Shown: one piece after another, positions 34,094-41,957 of the stretch
How the letters are laid out: every line of letters begins with the position of its first letter
Numbering within the stretch: the stretch's first letter is position 1
From: Prevotella sp.
GTDB lineage: Bacteria > Bacteroidota > Bacteroidia > Bacteroidales > Bacteroidaceae
Reading direction: 5' to 3'
Assembly (NCBI GenBank): GCA_017402445.1
Contig: JAFPME010000002.1
Location: forward strand, 62,001-126,000
Length of the DNA: 64,000 nt
Made by a program: the position numbers and the translations under genes
The notes under the pieces: model-generated
The model's database searches: none
Told to the model about the DNA's origin: nothing
What the model saw: only the letters and a program-made list of their open reading frames with translations

Positions 34094-36064
34094 TTATATA
34101 TTATAGTCATGAACAGCCTCGTCGGCCTGCGTCTCAGCGTATCCCATGCTCCTGATGGCAGAGATAATCTCTCCGTTGGACTGCTTGATGGTCTTCAGGT
34201 CGCGGTAGAGACGCAGACGGAACATCCACATCCTGACATACAGACAGATGCCCACCGGCACGATGACGGCAGCCAGCACATTAAGCCAGCGACGCTCGAA
34301 AGGCCGCGTGTGAGCCTTCACCGACACTACGGGGTAGTGGTTCAGCGCCGTCAGAATGCGTTTTTTCTCCTTGTTATGCAGGCGTTTGTTCACGTTCACG
34401 TTCGACAGGTCGTCGATGACCTCTTCCAGTTCCGGCACGATGCGCTCTATCTCGTGGTCGGGCTCGTACTTGAAGAACACCTTGACGACGTTGGGCGGAC
34501 TCACCAGCTTGTGCTCGTGCGCATAGTGCGTCACCTCATCGGTGATGACAGCCAGTTTCCTTGCATCCTCAGCATAGTTGGGGTCGTAGATGATGACCTC
34601 CTTGGCAAACACATGCCGCTTCAGCCGGAGTCCCAACAGCTTCATGAAGAAGTTGCGGTAAAGGTCGATGTTGAACACCACGGAGTCGTTGTTGGCCTTG
34701 TAGGTGAAGAAGACTGCCAGCGGGGCAAGCACAGCCGTGGAGATGCCCTTTCCGAACCAGATGGCCCACATGCCGTTTCGCGACATACGGTAGCCTGTAT
34801 TGTCGAAGATGTAATAGACGATGAACACCAGCACGGACACAATGACCGGGATGCCCAGTCCGCCCTTGCGGATGATGGCGCCGAGCGGAGCGCCGATAAA
34901 GAAGAATATGAGGCACGAAAGCGACAAGGTGAACTTGTTGATGGCCTCGATGTAGTGGATGCGGATCAGCCTGTCGGCGTCGGAAGTGACCAGCGACTTG
35001 AACTCCAAGTCGCTCAATCCCGACTGCGTTGCCTGCACGGCCTTTGCCATGGCGCGCTGCTTGTCCTCGGCAGGCAGGCGGCTGAACACGGAGTCGATGT
35101 TGAACGCCTTCGTGCCCGCCATCTTCACGGCCCTGACCGAGTCGCGTTTCTGAATAGGCACACTGTGGAAATAGGTGCGCTTGACGTCCGCGTAGTACTG
35201 ATGACCGATGCTGTCGAACTCATGATGCAGCGAATCCACGTCGTGACGCAGGCGGTCCAGGCCCTTGCCGCGCGCATTGTTTGCCAGCGCACTGGCATCC
35301 GCCAGGCTGAAGTCAGCGTCGAAGTCGAGCACGATCTTCTTGTTCACGAATGTCTCGCGCCGATAAGGAACGGCCGCGCTGCCGGCCACGTCCTGGCTAC
35401 GCATGTTCTCGAACCACTCGCCGTTGTAGAGTGTCAGCACCAGGTGCTTCTTCTCCGCCGTCGACTGTATCATGCCCGAGTCGGCCAGGATGATGGCAGC
35501 ATCCTCGTAACTGCCCGACAGCCGGTAGATCATCATGCCGTAGAGCATACCCGTGCGCATATCCTTCTTCTGAACGTACAGGCTCGTCTGCGGTATGCCA
35601 TCGTAGAAGATGCCTTCGGGAATCTCCATCTCCGGACTTTTCTGCTTCATGGAGAGTAGCAGCTGCGTGAACGAGTTGTCGGCATTCGGCGCCACGACGT
35701 TCTGGAAGTAGAACGACAACATCATGATGCCCACGGTGATGACGATGAGCGGCCTGAATGCCTTCATCAGCGAAATGCCCGCAGCCTTGATGGCCGTCAG
35801 TTCCGAGCTTTCTCCGAGGTTACCGAACGTGATGAGCGATGCGAGCAGGATGGACAGCGGAAAGGCCTGGGGCATGAGAATGAGACTCATGTACCAGAAG
35901 AATTTACCGAGTACCTCCATGGAAAGACCTTTGCCGATCAGCGTGTCGACGTAACGCCAAAGGAATTGCATCATGAGCACGAACAAACAGACGAAGAACG
36001 TTGCTACCAGCAACAACAGGAACTGGCGTGCAATGAATATGTCGAGTTTCTTGATTCTAAACAT
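34094..36064 (-). CDS. LptF/LptG-family LPS export permease
   Basis: Protein of 656 residues. The N-terminus (KKLDIFIARQFLLLLVATFF) with LMPQAFPLSILLASLITFGN and SSELTAIKAAGISLMKAFRP is diagnostic of the LptF/LptG permease family, which with LptB extracts LPS from the inner membrane. After two or three helices there is a large periplasmic domain (about residues 120-370), then further helices (IFFFIGAPLGAIIRKGGLGI, VLVFIVYYIFDNTGYRMSRN) and an extra C-terminal region with one or two more membrane segments near residue 590. That extension makes it longer than the enterobacterial proteins (about 360). It is upstream of ribBA with a 22-bp gap and has a consensus promoter. Confidence 0.85.
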   Translation of the reverse strand: MFRIKKLDIFIARQFLLLLVATFFVCLFVLMMQFLWRYVDTLIGKGLSMEVLGKFFWYMSLILMPQAFPLSILLASLITFGNLGESSELTAIKAAGISLMKAFRPLIVITVGIMMLSFYFQNVVAPNADNSFTQLLLSMKQKSPEMEIPEGIFYDGIPQTSLYVQKKDMRTGMLYGMMIYRLSGSYEDAAIILADSGMIQSTAEKKHLVLTLYNGEWFENMRSQDVAGSAAVPYRRETFVNKKIVLDFDADFSLADASALANNARGKGLDRLRHDVDSLHHEFDSIGHQYYADVKRTYFHSVPIQKRDSVRAVKMAGTKAFNIDSVFSRLPAEDKQRAMAKAVQATQSGLSDLEFKSLVTSDADRLIRIHYIEAINKFTLSLSCLIFFFIGAPLGAIIRKGGLGIPVIVSVLVFIVYYIFDNTGYRMSRNGMWAIWFGKGISTAVLAPLAVFFTYKANNDSVVFNIDLYRNFFMKLLGLRLKRHVFAKEVIIYDPNYAEDARKLAVITDEVTHYAHEHKLVSPPNVVKVFFKYEPDHEIERIVPELEEVIDDLSNVNVNKRLHNKEKKRILTALNHYPVVSVKAHTRPFERRWLNVLAAVIVPVGICLYVRMWMFRLRLYRDLKTIKQSNGEIISAIRSMGYAETQADEAVHDYNI

Positions 36065-36106
36065 TTTGAAAGTCCGTCGGACGCGTCACAGTGCGCAACC
36101 GACGTG

Positions 36107-36136
36107 CAAAGGTAATGCAAATCGCGCGTACTTCAA
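36107..36136 (-). promoter_or_regulatory. promoter of lptF/G-ribBA
   Basis: On the minus strand, TTG (36136-36134), 19 bp, TACCTTTG (36114-36107), 43 bp before the ATG at 36064. It is a full consensus match. Confidence 0.7.
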
Positions 36137-36182
36137 AATAAATTAGTATTTATTTGCTTTTCACGTGAGCGCGCGCGTCGCG

Positions 36183-36581
36183 CTACAGGCCCGTGTTCGC
36201 GTGTAACTGTTCCAGATTCTGGTCCCAAATGTCTTGCAGGGCCTCCAGATCCTCACTGTAGGCAAAGTCGGTGATAAGGAGAATGAAGTCGCCCGTAATG
36301 TCGCTCTGCTCCAGCTTCAGCTCCCAGTAGGCATCGTCGTCGTCATCGTCGGTCCATACGAAGCATATCGACTCGCCGCGCACCTCATTCCTGATGTCGG
36401 CCGTACGTATTTCATGGTTGCCCCAAAGCGGTCCCCATCTGAAAGTCATCAGGTTTTCCTCACGTGTCACCTCATCTGCAATCCATTTCTTCAGTCCTTC
36501 AGGAGTGCTCAGCAATGGCCAGATGATGTTGCTGCTTTTACATTTCAGTTCTTTTTCTATGTGGATTCTGTTTTTTTTCAT
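36183..36581 (-). CDS. START-like domain protein
   Basis: Protein of 132 residues of the small START/AHSA1-like superfamily seen in Bacteroidota. It begins with basic residues then IEKELKCKSSNIIWPLLSTP and GLKKWIADEVTREENLMTFRW, as in hydrophobic-cavity START folds. The run DDDDDD at about residues 78-83 is followed by AYWELKLEQSDITGDFILLI. It is cytoplasmic, with no catalytic motif. It is separated from lptF/G by 118 bp. The function of this family is not established. Downstream and upstream genes do not suggest a pathway. Confidence 0.75.
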   Translation of the reverse strand: MKKNRIHIEKELKCKSSNIIWPLLSTPEGLKKWIADEVTREENLMTFRWGPLWGNHEIRTADIRNEVRGESICFVWTDDDDDDAYWELKLEQSDITGDFILLITDFAYSEDLEALQDIWDQNLEQLHANTGL

Positions 36582-36675
36582 CGGTCACACGGTTTGCATA
36601 GGGAAGATTCTTTTACATTTTGGCGCAAAATTACGTTTATTTCCTCAAACATCAAAAAATAATCACAAATTTATT

Positions 36676-36705
36676 TTGGCCATTAAAAGTTTTTATATAC
36701 CTTTG
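36676..36705 (+). promoter_or_regulatory. tRNA-Met promoter
   Basis: TTG (36676-36678), 19 bp, TACCTTTG (36698-36705), 21 bp upstream of the tRNA. Full consensus match. Confidence 0.7.
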
Positions 36706-36726
36706 CACCCGCAAAACGAAAATGAT

Positions 36727-36800
36727 GGCGAGGTAGCTCAGCTGGTTAGAGCGTCGGATTCATAATCCGGAGGTCGTGGGATCGTGACCCACCCTCGCTA
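36727..36800 (+). tRNA. tRNA-Met (anticodon CAT)
   Basis: A cloverleaf can be drawn: acceptor GGCGAGG / CCTCGCT, T8-A9, D-arm GCTCAGCTGGTTAGAGC, anticodon stem CGGAT/ATCCG around CAT (36761-36763), T-arm GTGGG/CCCAC, discriminator A, then CC. An elongator tRNA-Met is most likely; an Ile2 tRNA (lysidine at C34) shares the CAT anticodon and cannot be fully excluded. The mobile element lies 150 bp downstream but does not use its 3' end. Confidence 0.93.
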
Positions 36801-36948
36801 CCGAAGATGCGGAAGAGCTCCTGTTCTTCCGCATTTTTGTTTCCCGACTTGGCGCCGACGGCAATCCGCCTGCGCTGCCACAGCTGCCGACACGACTTGT
36901 CGAACCGACGTTTTTTCATTGCCTGACCATTGTCGTGGTGTTGCCATC

Positions 36949-36964
36949 TCAGTGAAATTGCTGA
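36949..36964 (+). repeat. putative attL core
   Basis: TCAGTGAAATTGCTGA is identical to 45178-45193. It is the only unit of the 22-bp array on this side, 128 bp upstream of the integrase start. Confidence 0.6.
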
Positions 36965-37092
36965 ATAAAACTACAACTAACTGATAATTAAACACTTAGC
37001 GAAAAGAACCTTTTCAAAAAAGGAAAGAAAAGAACAATAAAAAAGAACGTCCAAACGGCTGCAAAATGTATCATTAAAAAGCCTTTGGGGAT

Positions 37093-38730
37093 ATGGAAGT
37101 TTTAAAAAATGTAAATGTTTCGCTGAATCTTAATTTAAGAGAGCCGAAAAAGATGAGTGGCACGACAAATGTTTATGCCGTTGTGAAGATAGACGGCAAG
37201 CAAATGAAAATGCCGTTATGTATAAATGTATATCCGTGGACGTGGGACAAACGCAAACAAGAAGTAAAAGTAAGTCCTACGATGTCAGAGGAAGAGCGTG
37301 CAAAAAATATTTGGATAAACGAAAAGATATGGGACGTTAAAAAGAAGTATATGCAAATTATTTCGTACCTTTGCATGGTCGATGACGTAAACGCCGATAT
37401 GGTCGAAAACGTCATGAAAGAAGAGTTCAAAGAGTTTAAAAATAATACCGATATGGCAAATAAAAATCCTATTATACCCAAACGGACAATAACCGCAACA
37501 CGTCTTATAAATGAAGGCTTTTCGCTTTTATATGGTGAAACAATAGAGAAACGCAAATGCGCTGAAGGTACATATAAGAACATGCAGATTTCAAAAAATG
37601 CTTTTATAAATTATGTAAAAGACACGGAAGGCGTATATGATAGTGTTTCTACTTTGAGCCAAAAAGGAATAAATGCTTATAAATCATATTTGGAGAAAAA
37701 AGCAGAGGAAGAACAAAAAGGTCGTGCAAATAATATCGCAAACCGCTGCAACGTTATTATACGTATTATAAATGAATTGGCACGAACCGACAAATACGAT
37801 AAGTATGGCTTAAAAGAATTGAAGTGTTTCTCAAACAGAACGATTGAAGATAAAGAAGAGAAGAAGAGAAGGGCATTATCCGATAAAGAAGTTAATGACG
37901 TTATGGTGTGCAACACTTTAACAGACGAAGAAAAAATTTATAGGGAAATATTTACCATGCAGCTTGAGAGTGGCGTTCGTTTCAGCGATTTAAATAAGCT
38001 CTTTAATAATGATTATAGTGTTGAATTTTCGGATGGCGTGAAAACGGAAGTCGTTAAAACACAAAAAGAAGGTATAACGGCCGTTATTGTGGTAAATGAC
38101 ACAATTGCCAAATTACAACAGAAATATATAAACGGACTACCATTTGCGCTGAAAGAAACCAAATACAATAAGACTTTGAAGTCTATTTTTGAAAAGTCAG
38201 GGATGACACAAACACATATATATATATCCGATATCGCAGGTCGAAAAATTGAAAAAGAAGAGCGTTTGTGCGATATTATAACGAACCATTTCGCAAGGCA
38301 TACGTTTATTACAAATAAAGTAAGAGAAGGATGGAATTGCGATTATTTGTGTTATGCAACAGGACATGCCGATGATGAAATGATACGAAAAGTATATGCC
38401 CATATCACGCAGAACGATAAAGTGCAAAAGGTAGTAAAAGAATACAAGCGTATAAATCAGACAAACAGAAATATTGAAGAAAATAACAAGAATCAGAAAA
38501 ACGGAAATGATGAAATAAAAGAGAAAAAGGAAAAAGAAATATATGATATTATAGGAAAAAGGTTTGCAGAACCCAAATTTAAAAATATGGTTGAAGATAT
38601 AGAGAGTTTTCCAAATCGCAAGGAAAGAAATCTGATAGCGCATGGAGCAAGTATATTGGACGTATTAAATGAACGTTTAAACGCTTTAAACATGATAGCA
38701 GACGAAAATTATAATATTAGTTTTAAATAA
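37093..38730 (+). CDS. tyrosine-type site-specific recombinase (integrase)
   Basis: Protein of 545 residues. An N-terminal arm-binding domain (from NVNVSLNLNLREPKK; KMPLCINVYPWTWDKRKQEV) and a SAM-like core-binding domain precede the catalytic domain. Catalytic residues are visible: Arg296 in LESGVRFSDL, His399-x-x-Arg402 in HFARHTF, His425 in ATGHADDEM and the nucleophile Tyr435 in KVYAHI. The last ~90 residues after the catalytic domain are a charged extension (KNQKNGNDEIKEKKEKEIYD) not usual for the family. It lies at the left end of the AT-rich element and reads inward. No promoter is evident in its 128-bp leader, but one at the right end of the element points towards it if the element circularises. 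A rho-independent terminator follows. Confidence 0.93.
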   Translation: MEVLKNVNVSLNLNLREPKKMSGTTNVYAVVKIDGKQMKMPLCINVYPWTWDKRKQEVKVSPTMSEEERAKNIWINEKIWDVKKKYMQIISYLCMVDDVNADMVENVMKEEFKEFKNNTDMANKNPIIPKRTITATRLINEGFSLLYGETIEKRKCAEGTYKNMQISKNAFINYVKDTEGVYDSVSTLSQKGINAYKSYLEKKAEEEQKGRANNIANRCNVIIRIINELARTDKYDKYGLKELKCFSNRTIEDKEEKKRRALSDKEVNDVMVCNTLTDEEKIYREIFTMQLESGVRFSDLNKLFNNDYSVEFSDGVKTEVVKTQKEGITAVIVVNDTIAKLQQKYINGLPFALKETKYNKTLKSIFEKSGMTQTHIYISDIAGRKIEKEERLCDIITNHFARHTFITNKVREGWNCDYLCYATGHADDEMIRKVYAHITQNDKVQKVVKEYKRINQTNRNIEENNKNQKNGNDEIKEKKEKEIYDIIGKRFAEPKFKNMVEDIESFPNRKERNLIAHGASILDVLNERLNALNMIADENYNISFK

Positions 38731-38858
38731 AAACCATACTATTTATAAATGAAATAAGAAAATAAGATTATAAATTTATATGCGTATGGTGATTGAAATT
38801 TTAAATGATATTTGGTATAGTTGAGATATTTGAATTATTATATTTGGAAGTAAATATA

Positions 38859-38896
38859 AGGGGGATAATGGTGTTAATGCCGTTATCCCTTTTTTT
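38859..38896 (+). terminator. terminator after the integrase gene
   Basis: AGGGGGATAATGG and CCGTTATCCCT form a hairpin followed by seven T. It lies about 130 bp after the integrase stop. The 381-bp gap between integrase and capsid genes holds only this and the opposing terminator. Confidence 0.85.
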
Positions 38897-39008
38897 GTCT
38901 CCAAATGATTGAATGATATAGACGTTTTAAGGACTTGTTTTTGTATGGTCGTACATTTATAAGGTTTTGGCATTTCAGTGGCTCAGAACGCACGGAAAAG
39001 GGAATAAA

Positions 39009-39041
39009 ACAAAAAGAGAGCAACGTTAAAACGTCACTCTC
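39009..39041 (-). terminator. terminator of the capsid-operon strand
   Basis: On the minus strand, GAGAGTGACGTT and AACGTTGCTCTC pair, followed by TTTTTGTTTT. It lies about 70 bp after the capsid gene stop. Confidence 0.85.
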
Positions 39042-39111
39042 AAAACATGATACAATAAAAGAATTTAAACAATTTAATATGATAAGAAAAGAAACGTTGT
39101 ATCATTGTTTT

Positions 39112-40047
39112 TTATTCTGTTCCGAAATGGCCCACTGCGATATTTTCGTTTCCAAGCAAATCGAAATCAAACCAAGCGTCGATATATACTCTTACTTTAC
39201 CGCTTGTGGCCAAACTATAATTATCTACATTTAAGGACATAACGCCCCATTGAGCGATAACAAGTAAATCCAAAGGCAAGTAACAAATATATCCATCGTC
39301 GCAAAGGTTCGTACAAATTGCAGGGTTATTCAATAATTCGTTATTCTGCAATAGCGGATAATTCGTGCCCATTTTAAGTAATTTTTGTTTCGCTTGTGGG
39401 CTAATTACCCATACATTACCATTGTGCTTCTTATCAATTGCATACTGCATGTTTGTAAGGTCTTCAGTTGTTGTGATTGTGGAAGGTGTTATGCCGTTAA
39501 ATAAACCTTTGGGATGGGCATCGCTTTCCTCTACGTCTGAAAAAATGGTTTGAAATAATTTGTTATAAATCGCATTAACAATACTTTCATTTACTTTTTG
39601 GCTTACTTCGTCATCCGTACAATTAAGAAATGCTTTTGAATAATCCACGTAGGTACTGAGACGATGTGGTTTTAATTTCTTACTCTCAAGTTGTGGGTTT
39701 GAATCAAGAACTTTTGCTACTTCTCCACCCCATGCAACGTTCGCACTTGAAACATAAGGTACGTTTAAATCGTTTACATTATTCTCAAAGTAGTTTACCT
39801 TCTGAATAAGTTCGGCAGCGTCGTTTTTCAACACAAATGTTTCCGTTTTCTTATTACCGACAAAATAAGGCTCAGCTACTTTAATAATATTCCTCATTTC
39901 AAAGTTAAATTGCCCATTGTGTGAAATACCTTTTTCTTTCAGTTGTTTGGAGCATTTATCGTTTATATTTTTTTCTTCGATTGTAAGGTTTTGTTTGGCG
40001 GTGATACGATTAATCACGTCCACCATGTTTAATTTTTTCGTTTCCAT
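39112..40047 (-). CDS. HK97-fold phage major capsid protein
   Basis: Protein of 311 residues resembling the Phage_capsid (HK97 gp5) family. An N-terminal helical region (IEEKNINDKCSKQLKEKGIS) is followed by features typical of the fold: VPYVSSANVAWGGEVAKVLD (the W-x-x-E stretch before the E-loop), KLKPHRLSTYVDYSKAFLNC, then KGLFNGITP and NVWVISPQAKQKLLKMGTNY, and a late beta-rich end (VRVYIDAWFDFDLLGNENIA). Length is at the short end of the family, and no protease or scaffold gene is adjacent. It is the last gene of the element's leftward operon, 22 bp after a 46-residue ORF and downstream of the small terminase gene. Assembly into small or normal capsids cannot be told from sequence. Family assignment is from motif pattern, so a structure prediction would settle it. 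Confidence 0.8.
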   Translation of the reverse strand: METKKLNMVDVINRITAKQNLTIEEKNINDKCSKQLKEKGISHNGQFNFEMRNIIKVAEPYFVGNKKTETFVLKNDAAELIQKVNYFENNVNDLNVPYVSSANVAWGGEVAKVLDSNPQLESKKLKPHRLSTYVDYSKAFLNCTDDEVSQKVNESIVNAIYNKLFQTIFSDVEESDAHPKGLFNGITPSTITTTEDLTNMQYAIDKKHNGNVWVISPQAKQKLLKMGTNYPLLQNNELLNNPAICTNLCDDGYICYLPLDLLVIAQWGVMSLNVDNYSLATSGKVRVYIDAWFDFDLLGNENIAVGHFGTE

Positions 40048-40069
40048 TTGTTTTATTTATTTTTTATTT

Positions 40070-40210
40070 TTAATTTACTTTATGTCCTTTCCATTTGAAA
40101 AAAACTTTGTCGTTTTTTGAGGGTTCAACTTTTACATTAGTTATGTTTTGAATCGCTTGCGTTTGCGCTTCTTTTAATTTGTTTTTCAATGTTGTTTGTT
40201 TGTTATCCAT
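40070..40210 (-). CDS. small basic protein, 46 residues
   Basis: Short ORF between the terminase and capsid genes on the same strand: begins MDNKQTTLKNKLKEAQTQAI and ends KVFFKWKGHKVN. It is charged and basic, with no membrane segment. Close spacing (20 bp after the small terminase stop, 22 bp before the capsid ATG) supports a real gene. A capsid-associated or scaffold role is possible from position only. Confidence 0.5.
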   Translation of the reverse strand: MDNKQTTLKNKLKEAQTQAIQNITNVKVEPSKNDKVFFKWKGHKVN

Positions 40211-40230
40211 GATATATTTTATTTTTAATT

Positions 40231-40560
40231 TTATTGTTCTGTCAAACTCCGTATAAAGTCCTCAACGTTTTCAGCTTCTTCTTTTGGTGTTATTTCTTTT
40301 AAAAGTTTTCTTATTTGCTTTATGTTTTCGTATTTCAACTTTATGATGGGATTTAGTCCTATGGACGTGCCACGATTAAAAGTCGTTATGTAGCCGTTTT
40401 TCTGCAAATATTCTTCGGCGTTTAAATAGTCGATTATTAAGGATTGAAGAAGGTTTAATTTTATTGTAATAGGTGGACTTATATCCACATCGTTTTTTAC
40501 TAAATATGCCGTTATTTCGTCAATTGTTTTTTGTGCCTTATTTTTGAATTTTTGTGCCAT
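40231..40560 (-). CDS. P27-family phage terminase small subunit
   Basis: Protein of 109 residues matching the P27-type small terminase pattern: an N-terminal helix (KFKNKAQKTIDEITAYL), a middle helix with LLQSLIIDYLNAEEYLQKNG, then the conserved loop and strand GYITTFNRGTSIGLNPIIK (family usually has G-x-x-x-NP), a final helix KYENIKQIRKLLKEI and a TPKEE tail. Small terminase subunits recognise the pac or cos site and recruit the large subunit, so this protein would set packaging specificity. No large subunit is encoded in the element. The start overlaps the end of the 55-residue membrane ORF by 23 bp, implying translational coupling. Confidence 0.75.
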   Translation of the reverse strand: MAQKFKNKAQKTIDEITAYLVKNDVDISPPITIKLNLLQSLIIDYLNAEEYLQKNGYITTFNRGTSIGLNPIIKLKYENIKQIRKLLKEITPKEEAENVEDFIRSLTEQ

Positions 40561-40705
40561 TTTGAAGTGTTGTTTTTAATTCATTTATTGTTTGTATTAT
40601 TTCATTTTTGGCTTGTCGAATCTTATTGTTTATATATTTTATGTTTGCCCATTCATTTGCAAAATATATTACTATTGCGATTATTAACCATATATATAAA
40701 TTCAT
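40538..40705 (-). CDS. single-span membrane microprotein, 55 residues
   Basis: Residues 1-16 (MNLYIWLIIAIVIYFA) form one membrane helix, followed by a charged helical tail (KIRQAKNEIIQTINELKTTL) that could be a coiled coil. The 3' end overlaps the small terminase gene by 23 bp. It is unrecognised. Layout (short helix out, coiled coil in or out) would fit a holin-like or assembly-anchoring role, but this is only positional inference. Confidence 0.6.
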   Translation of the reverse strand: MNLYIWLIIAIVIYFANEWANIKYINNKIRQAKNEIIQTINELKTTLQNGTKIQK

Positions 40706-40718
40706 TTTTATTTGTTTT

Positions 40719-40853
40719 TTATCTTTTTATTGTTTTTGAATATTTCAACGTATTTTTGAAGTCGTTTTTAAGATGTCTTTTTGCACTCTCAACAGATGCC
40801 CAATAGTCCATTATGCCAAATGAAATCAATATTAGTAAAAGTGTTATGACCAT
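40719..40853 (-). CDS. single-span membrane microprotein, 44 residues
   Basis: Begins MVITLLLILISFGIMDYWA (membrane helix) and continues with a basic amphipathic tail (SAKRHLKNDFKNTLKYSKTI). Its ATG lies within the last codons of the preceding gene (shared ATGGTCATAA), so it is translationally coupled. No family recognised. Confidence 0.6.
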   Translation of the reverse strand: MVITLLLILISFGIMDYWASVESAKRHLKNDFKNTLKYSKTIKR

Positions 40854-41047
40854 ATATCGTTTGTTGTTTCTTCATTATTTTCTTCGGTATTGTCCGCCCA
40901 TATATCGCCCCATATATTTTCTTTTGCCATTGCGTCCGATGTCTCCGTTTCACCATCATTTTCGGTATACGTGGAAGTTGTGCATATATTATTTGTTGTG
41001 CAATTTATCGTTATTGTTTGGGGCTTGTTGTACCTTTTCTTTTTCAT
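40844..41047 (-). CDS. small acidic protein, 67 residues
   Basis: A short basic start (MKKKRYNKPQTITINCTTNN) followed by a Thr/Asn/Glu/Asp-rich acidic stretch with Trp residues (ENIWGDIWADNTEENNEETT). No signal peptide or membrane helix. It overlaps the next gene by 10 bp and follows the 76-residue gene by 7 bp, so it belongs to the leftward operon. Function unknown. Confidence 0.55.
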   Translation of the reverse strand: MKKKRYNKPQTITINCTTNNICTTSTYTENDGETETSDAMAKENIWGDIWADNTEENNEETTNDIWS

Positions 41048-41054
41048 TGTGGGG

Positions 41055-41285
41055 TTATTGATTGAGCATTGATTTATGTATGTTATTTACTGCGTTCTCA
41101 ATTTTTTTTAGTTCTTCTTCATTTTTGACGTAGTGGCTCATAAGTTCTGCAAGTTCCTGAATATGCAGCAGTGTGGCCACTATTAATTTTCTTTCGTTTT
41201 CGTTGGAGTTTTTAAGCCATGATTTATAATCGCTTGTGGCGTTCTCCATCCAACTTTTTAGGTTTTTTCCATCGTATTGTACCAT
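41055..41285 (-). CDS. small helical protein, 76 residues, first gene of the leftward operon
   Basis: Unrecognised soluble helical protein: GKNLKSWMENATSDYKSWLK, then ERKLIVATLLHIQELAELMS and EEELKKIENAVNNIHKSML. It is likely all-alpha and perhaps oligomeric. It is the most upstream ORF of the gene string that ends with the capsid gene, so it could be regulatory or structural. No convincing minus-strand promoter is visible between 41286 and 41560. Confidence 0.55.
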   Translation of the reverse strand: MVQYDGKNLKSWMENATSDYKSWLKNSNENERKLIVATLLHIQELAELMSHYVKNEEELKKIENAVNNIHKSMLNQ

Positions 41286-41318
41286 ATATTTTCTTATTTA
41301 TTTATTATTATTTTCTTT

Positions 41319-41348
41319 TTGTCGTTTGCTTGATTTGCACTATATTTG
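41319..41348 (+). promoter_or_regulatory. promoter for the rightward genes of the element
   Basis: TTG (41319-41321), 19 bp, TATATTTG (41341-41348), a full consensus match just outside the start of the leftward operon. It could drive the 65-residue gene at 41561 and the replication gene. Confidence 0.65.
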
Positions 41349-41560
41349 CGAATGAAGGTGTTATTTATGTACCTTTTATATATAAATATAGGCTACTTCT
41401 GAAAAGTTTTCAAAAATATTGAAATATTTTTATTATATATACGCAAGTGCCTATAAATCAAGTATTTGTAAAAGAAAAAATTTTTTGTAGGGTTTTTCTT
41501 TACTTTTTCATAATAACGGACTATTTATTATTAAATAATGATGAAATATATATTTAAGAT

Positions 41561-41758
41561 ATGAAGAGAACAGAAGAACACAATAAGAAAATAAGTCTAT
41601 CAATGAGAAAATATTTCGCAAATGAAAGTGAAGAACAAAGAGAAAAGAGACGAAACGGCATTAATGAAAAAAATGAAATCAGAAAAAAATTTAATGAAAA
41701 GATAAGTGAACTTAAAAGCATTTTAGACGAAATGGAAGAAAAGCAAATGAAATTATGA
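41561..41758 (+). CDS. small charged protein with NUMOD3-like N-terminus, 65 residues
   Basis: The start KRTEEHNKKISLSMRKYFAN resembles the short DNA-binding NUMOD3 motif (S/T-E-E-x-x-x-K-I-S-x-S) found in homing endonucleases and some phage regulators. The rest is a highly charged coiled coil (ISELKSILDEMEEKQMKL). It could be a small DNA-binding regulator of the element at the divergence point between the two gene strings. Similarity is short, so this is tentative. Confidence 0.55.
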   Translation: MKRTEEHNKKISLSMRKYFANESEEQREKRRNGINEKNEIRKKFNEKISELKSILDEMEEKQMKL

Positions 41759-41853
41759 TATATAGAAAAATGAAAAAAGTTTTGACGGAATTTTAAACCT
41801 TTTTAACATTTCAACGTCAAAGAAAAAACCAAATGAAAAGATAAGATATTTAT

Positions 41854-41941
41854 TAAAAGGCTGACGCAGTGCACAAGCGGTTAATCGGTGATTTTAGTTA
41901 GTAGTTTACACCTTTTATTTGCAGCCTTTTATATTTTTAAA
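41854..41941 (+). other. long-range inverted repeat in the leader of the replication gene
   Basis: TAAAAGGCTG (41854-41863) and CAGCCTTTTA (41932-41941) are perfectly complementary with a 68-nt loop, ending 16 bp before the replication gene ATG. It could be an RNA leader structure, a binding site pair or part of an origin. Confidence 0.5.
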
Positions 41942-41957
41942 AACGGCTAACATTTGA

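Noticed and set aside
34109..35659. 516-codon plus-strand open frame
   Set aside because: It is antisense to the lptF/G gene and has no family resemblance.
36727..36800. tRNA-Met 3' end as the attachment site of the element
   Set aside because: No copy of the tRNA 3' end is found at the right border; the 16-bp direct repeat is in the palindromic array instead.
38935..39234. 99-codon plus-strand open frame after the integrase
   Set aside because: It spans the capsid-operon terminator and the antisense end of the capsid gene.
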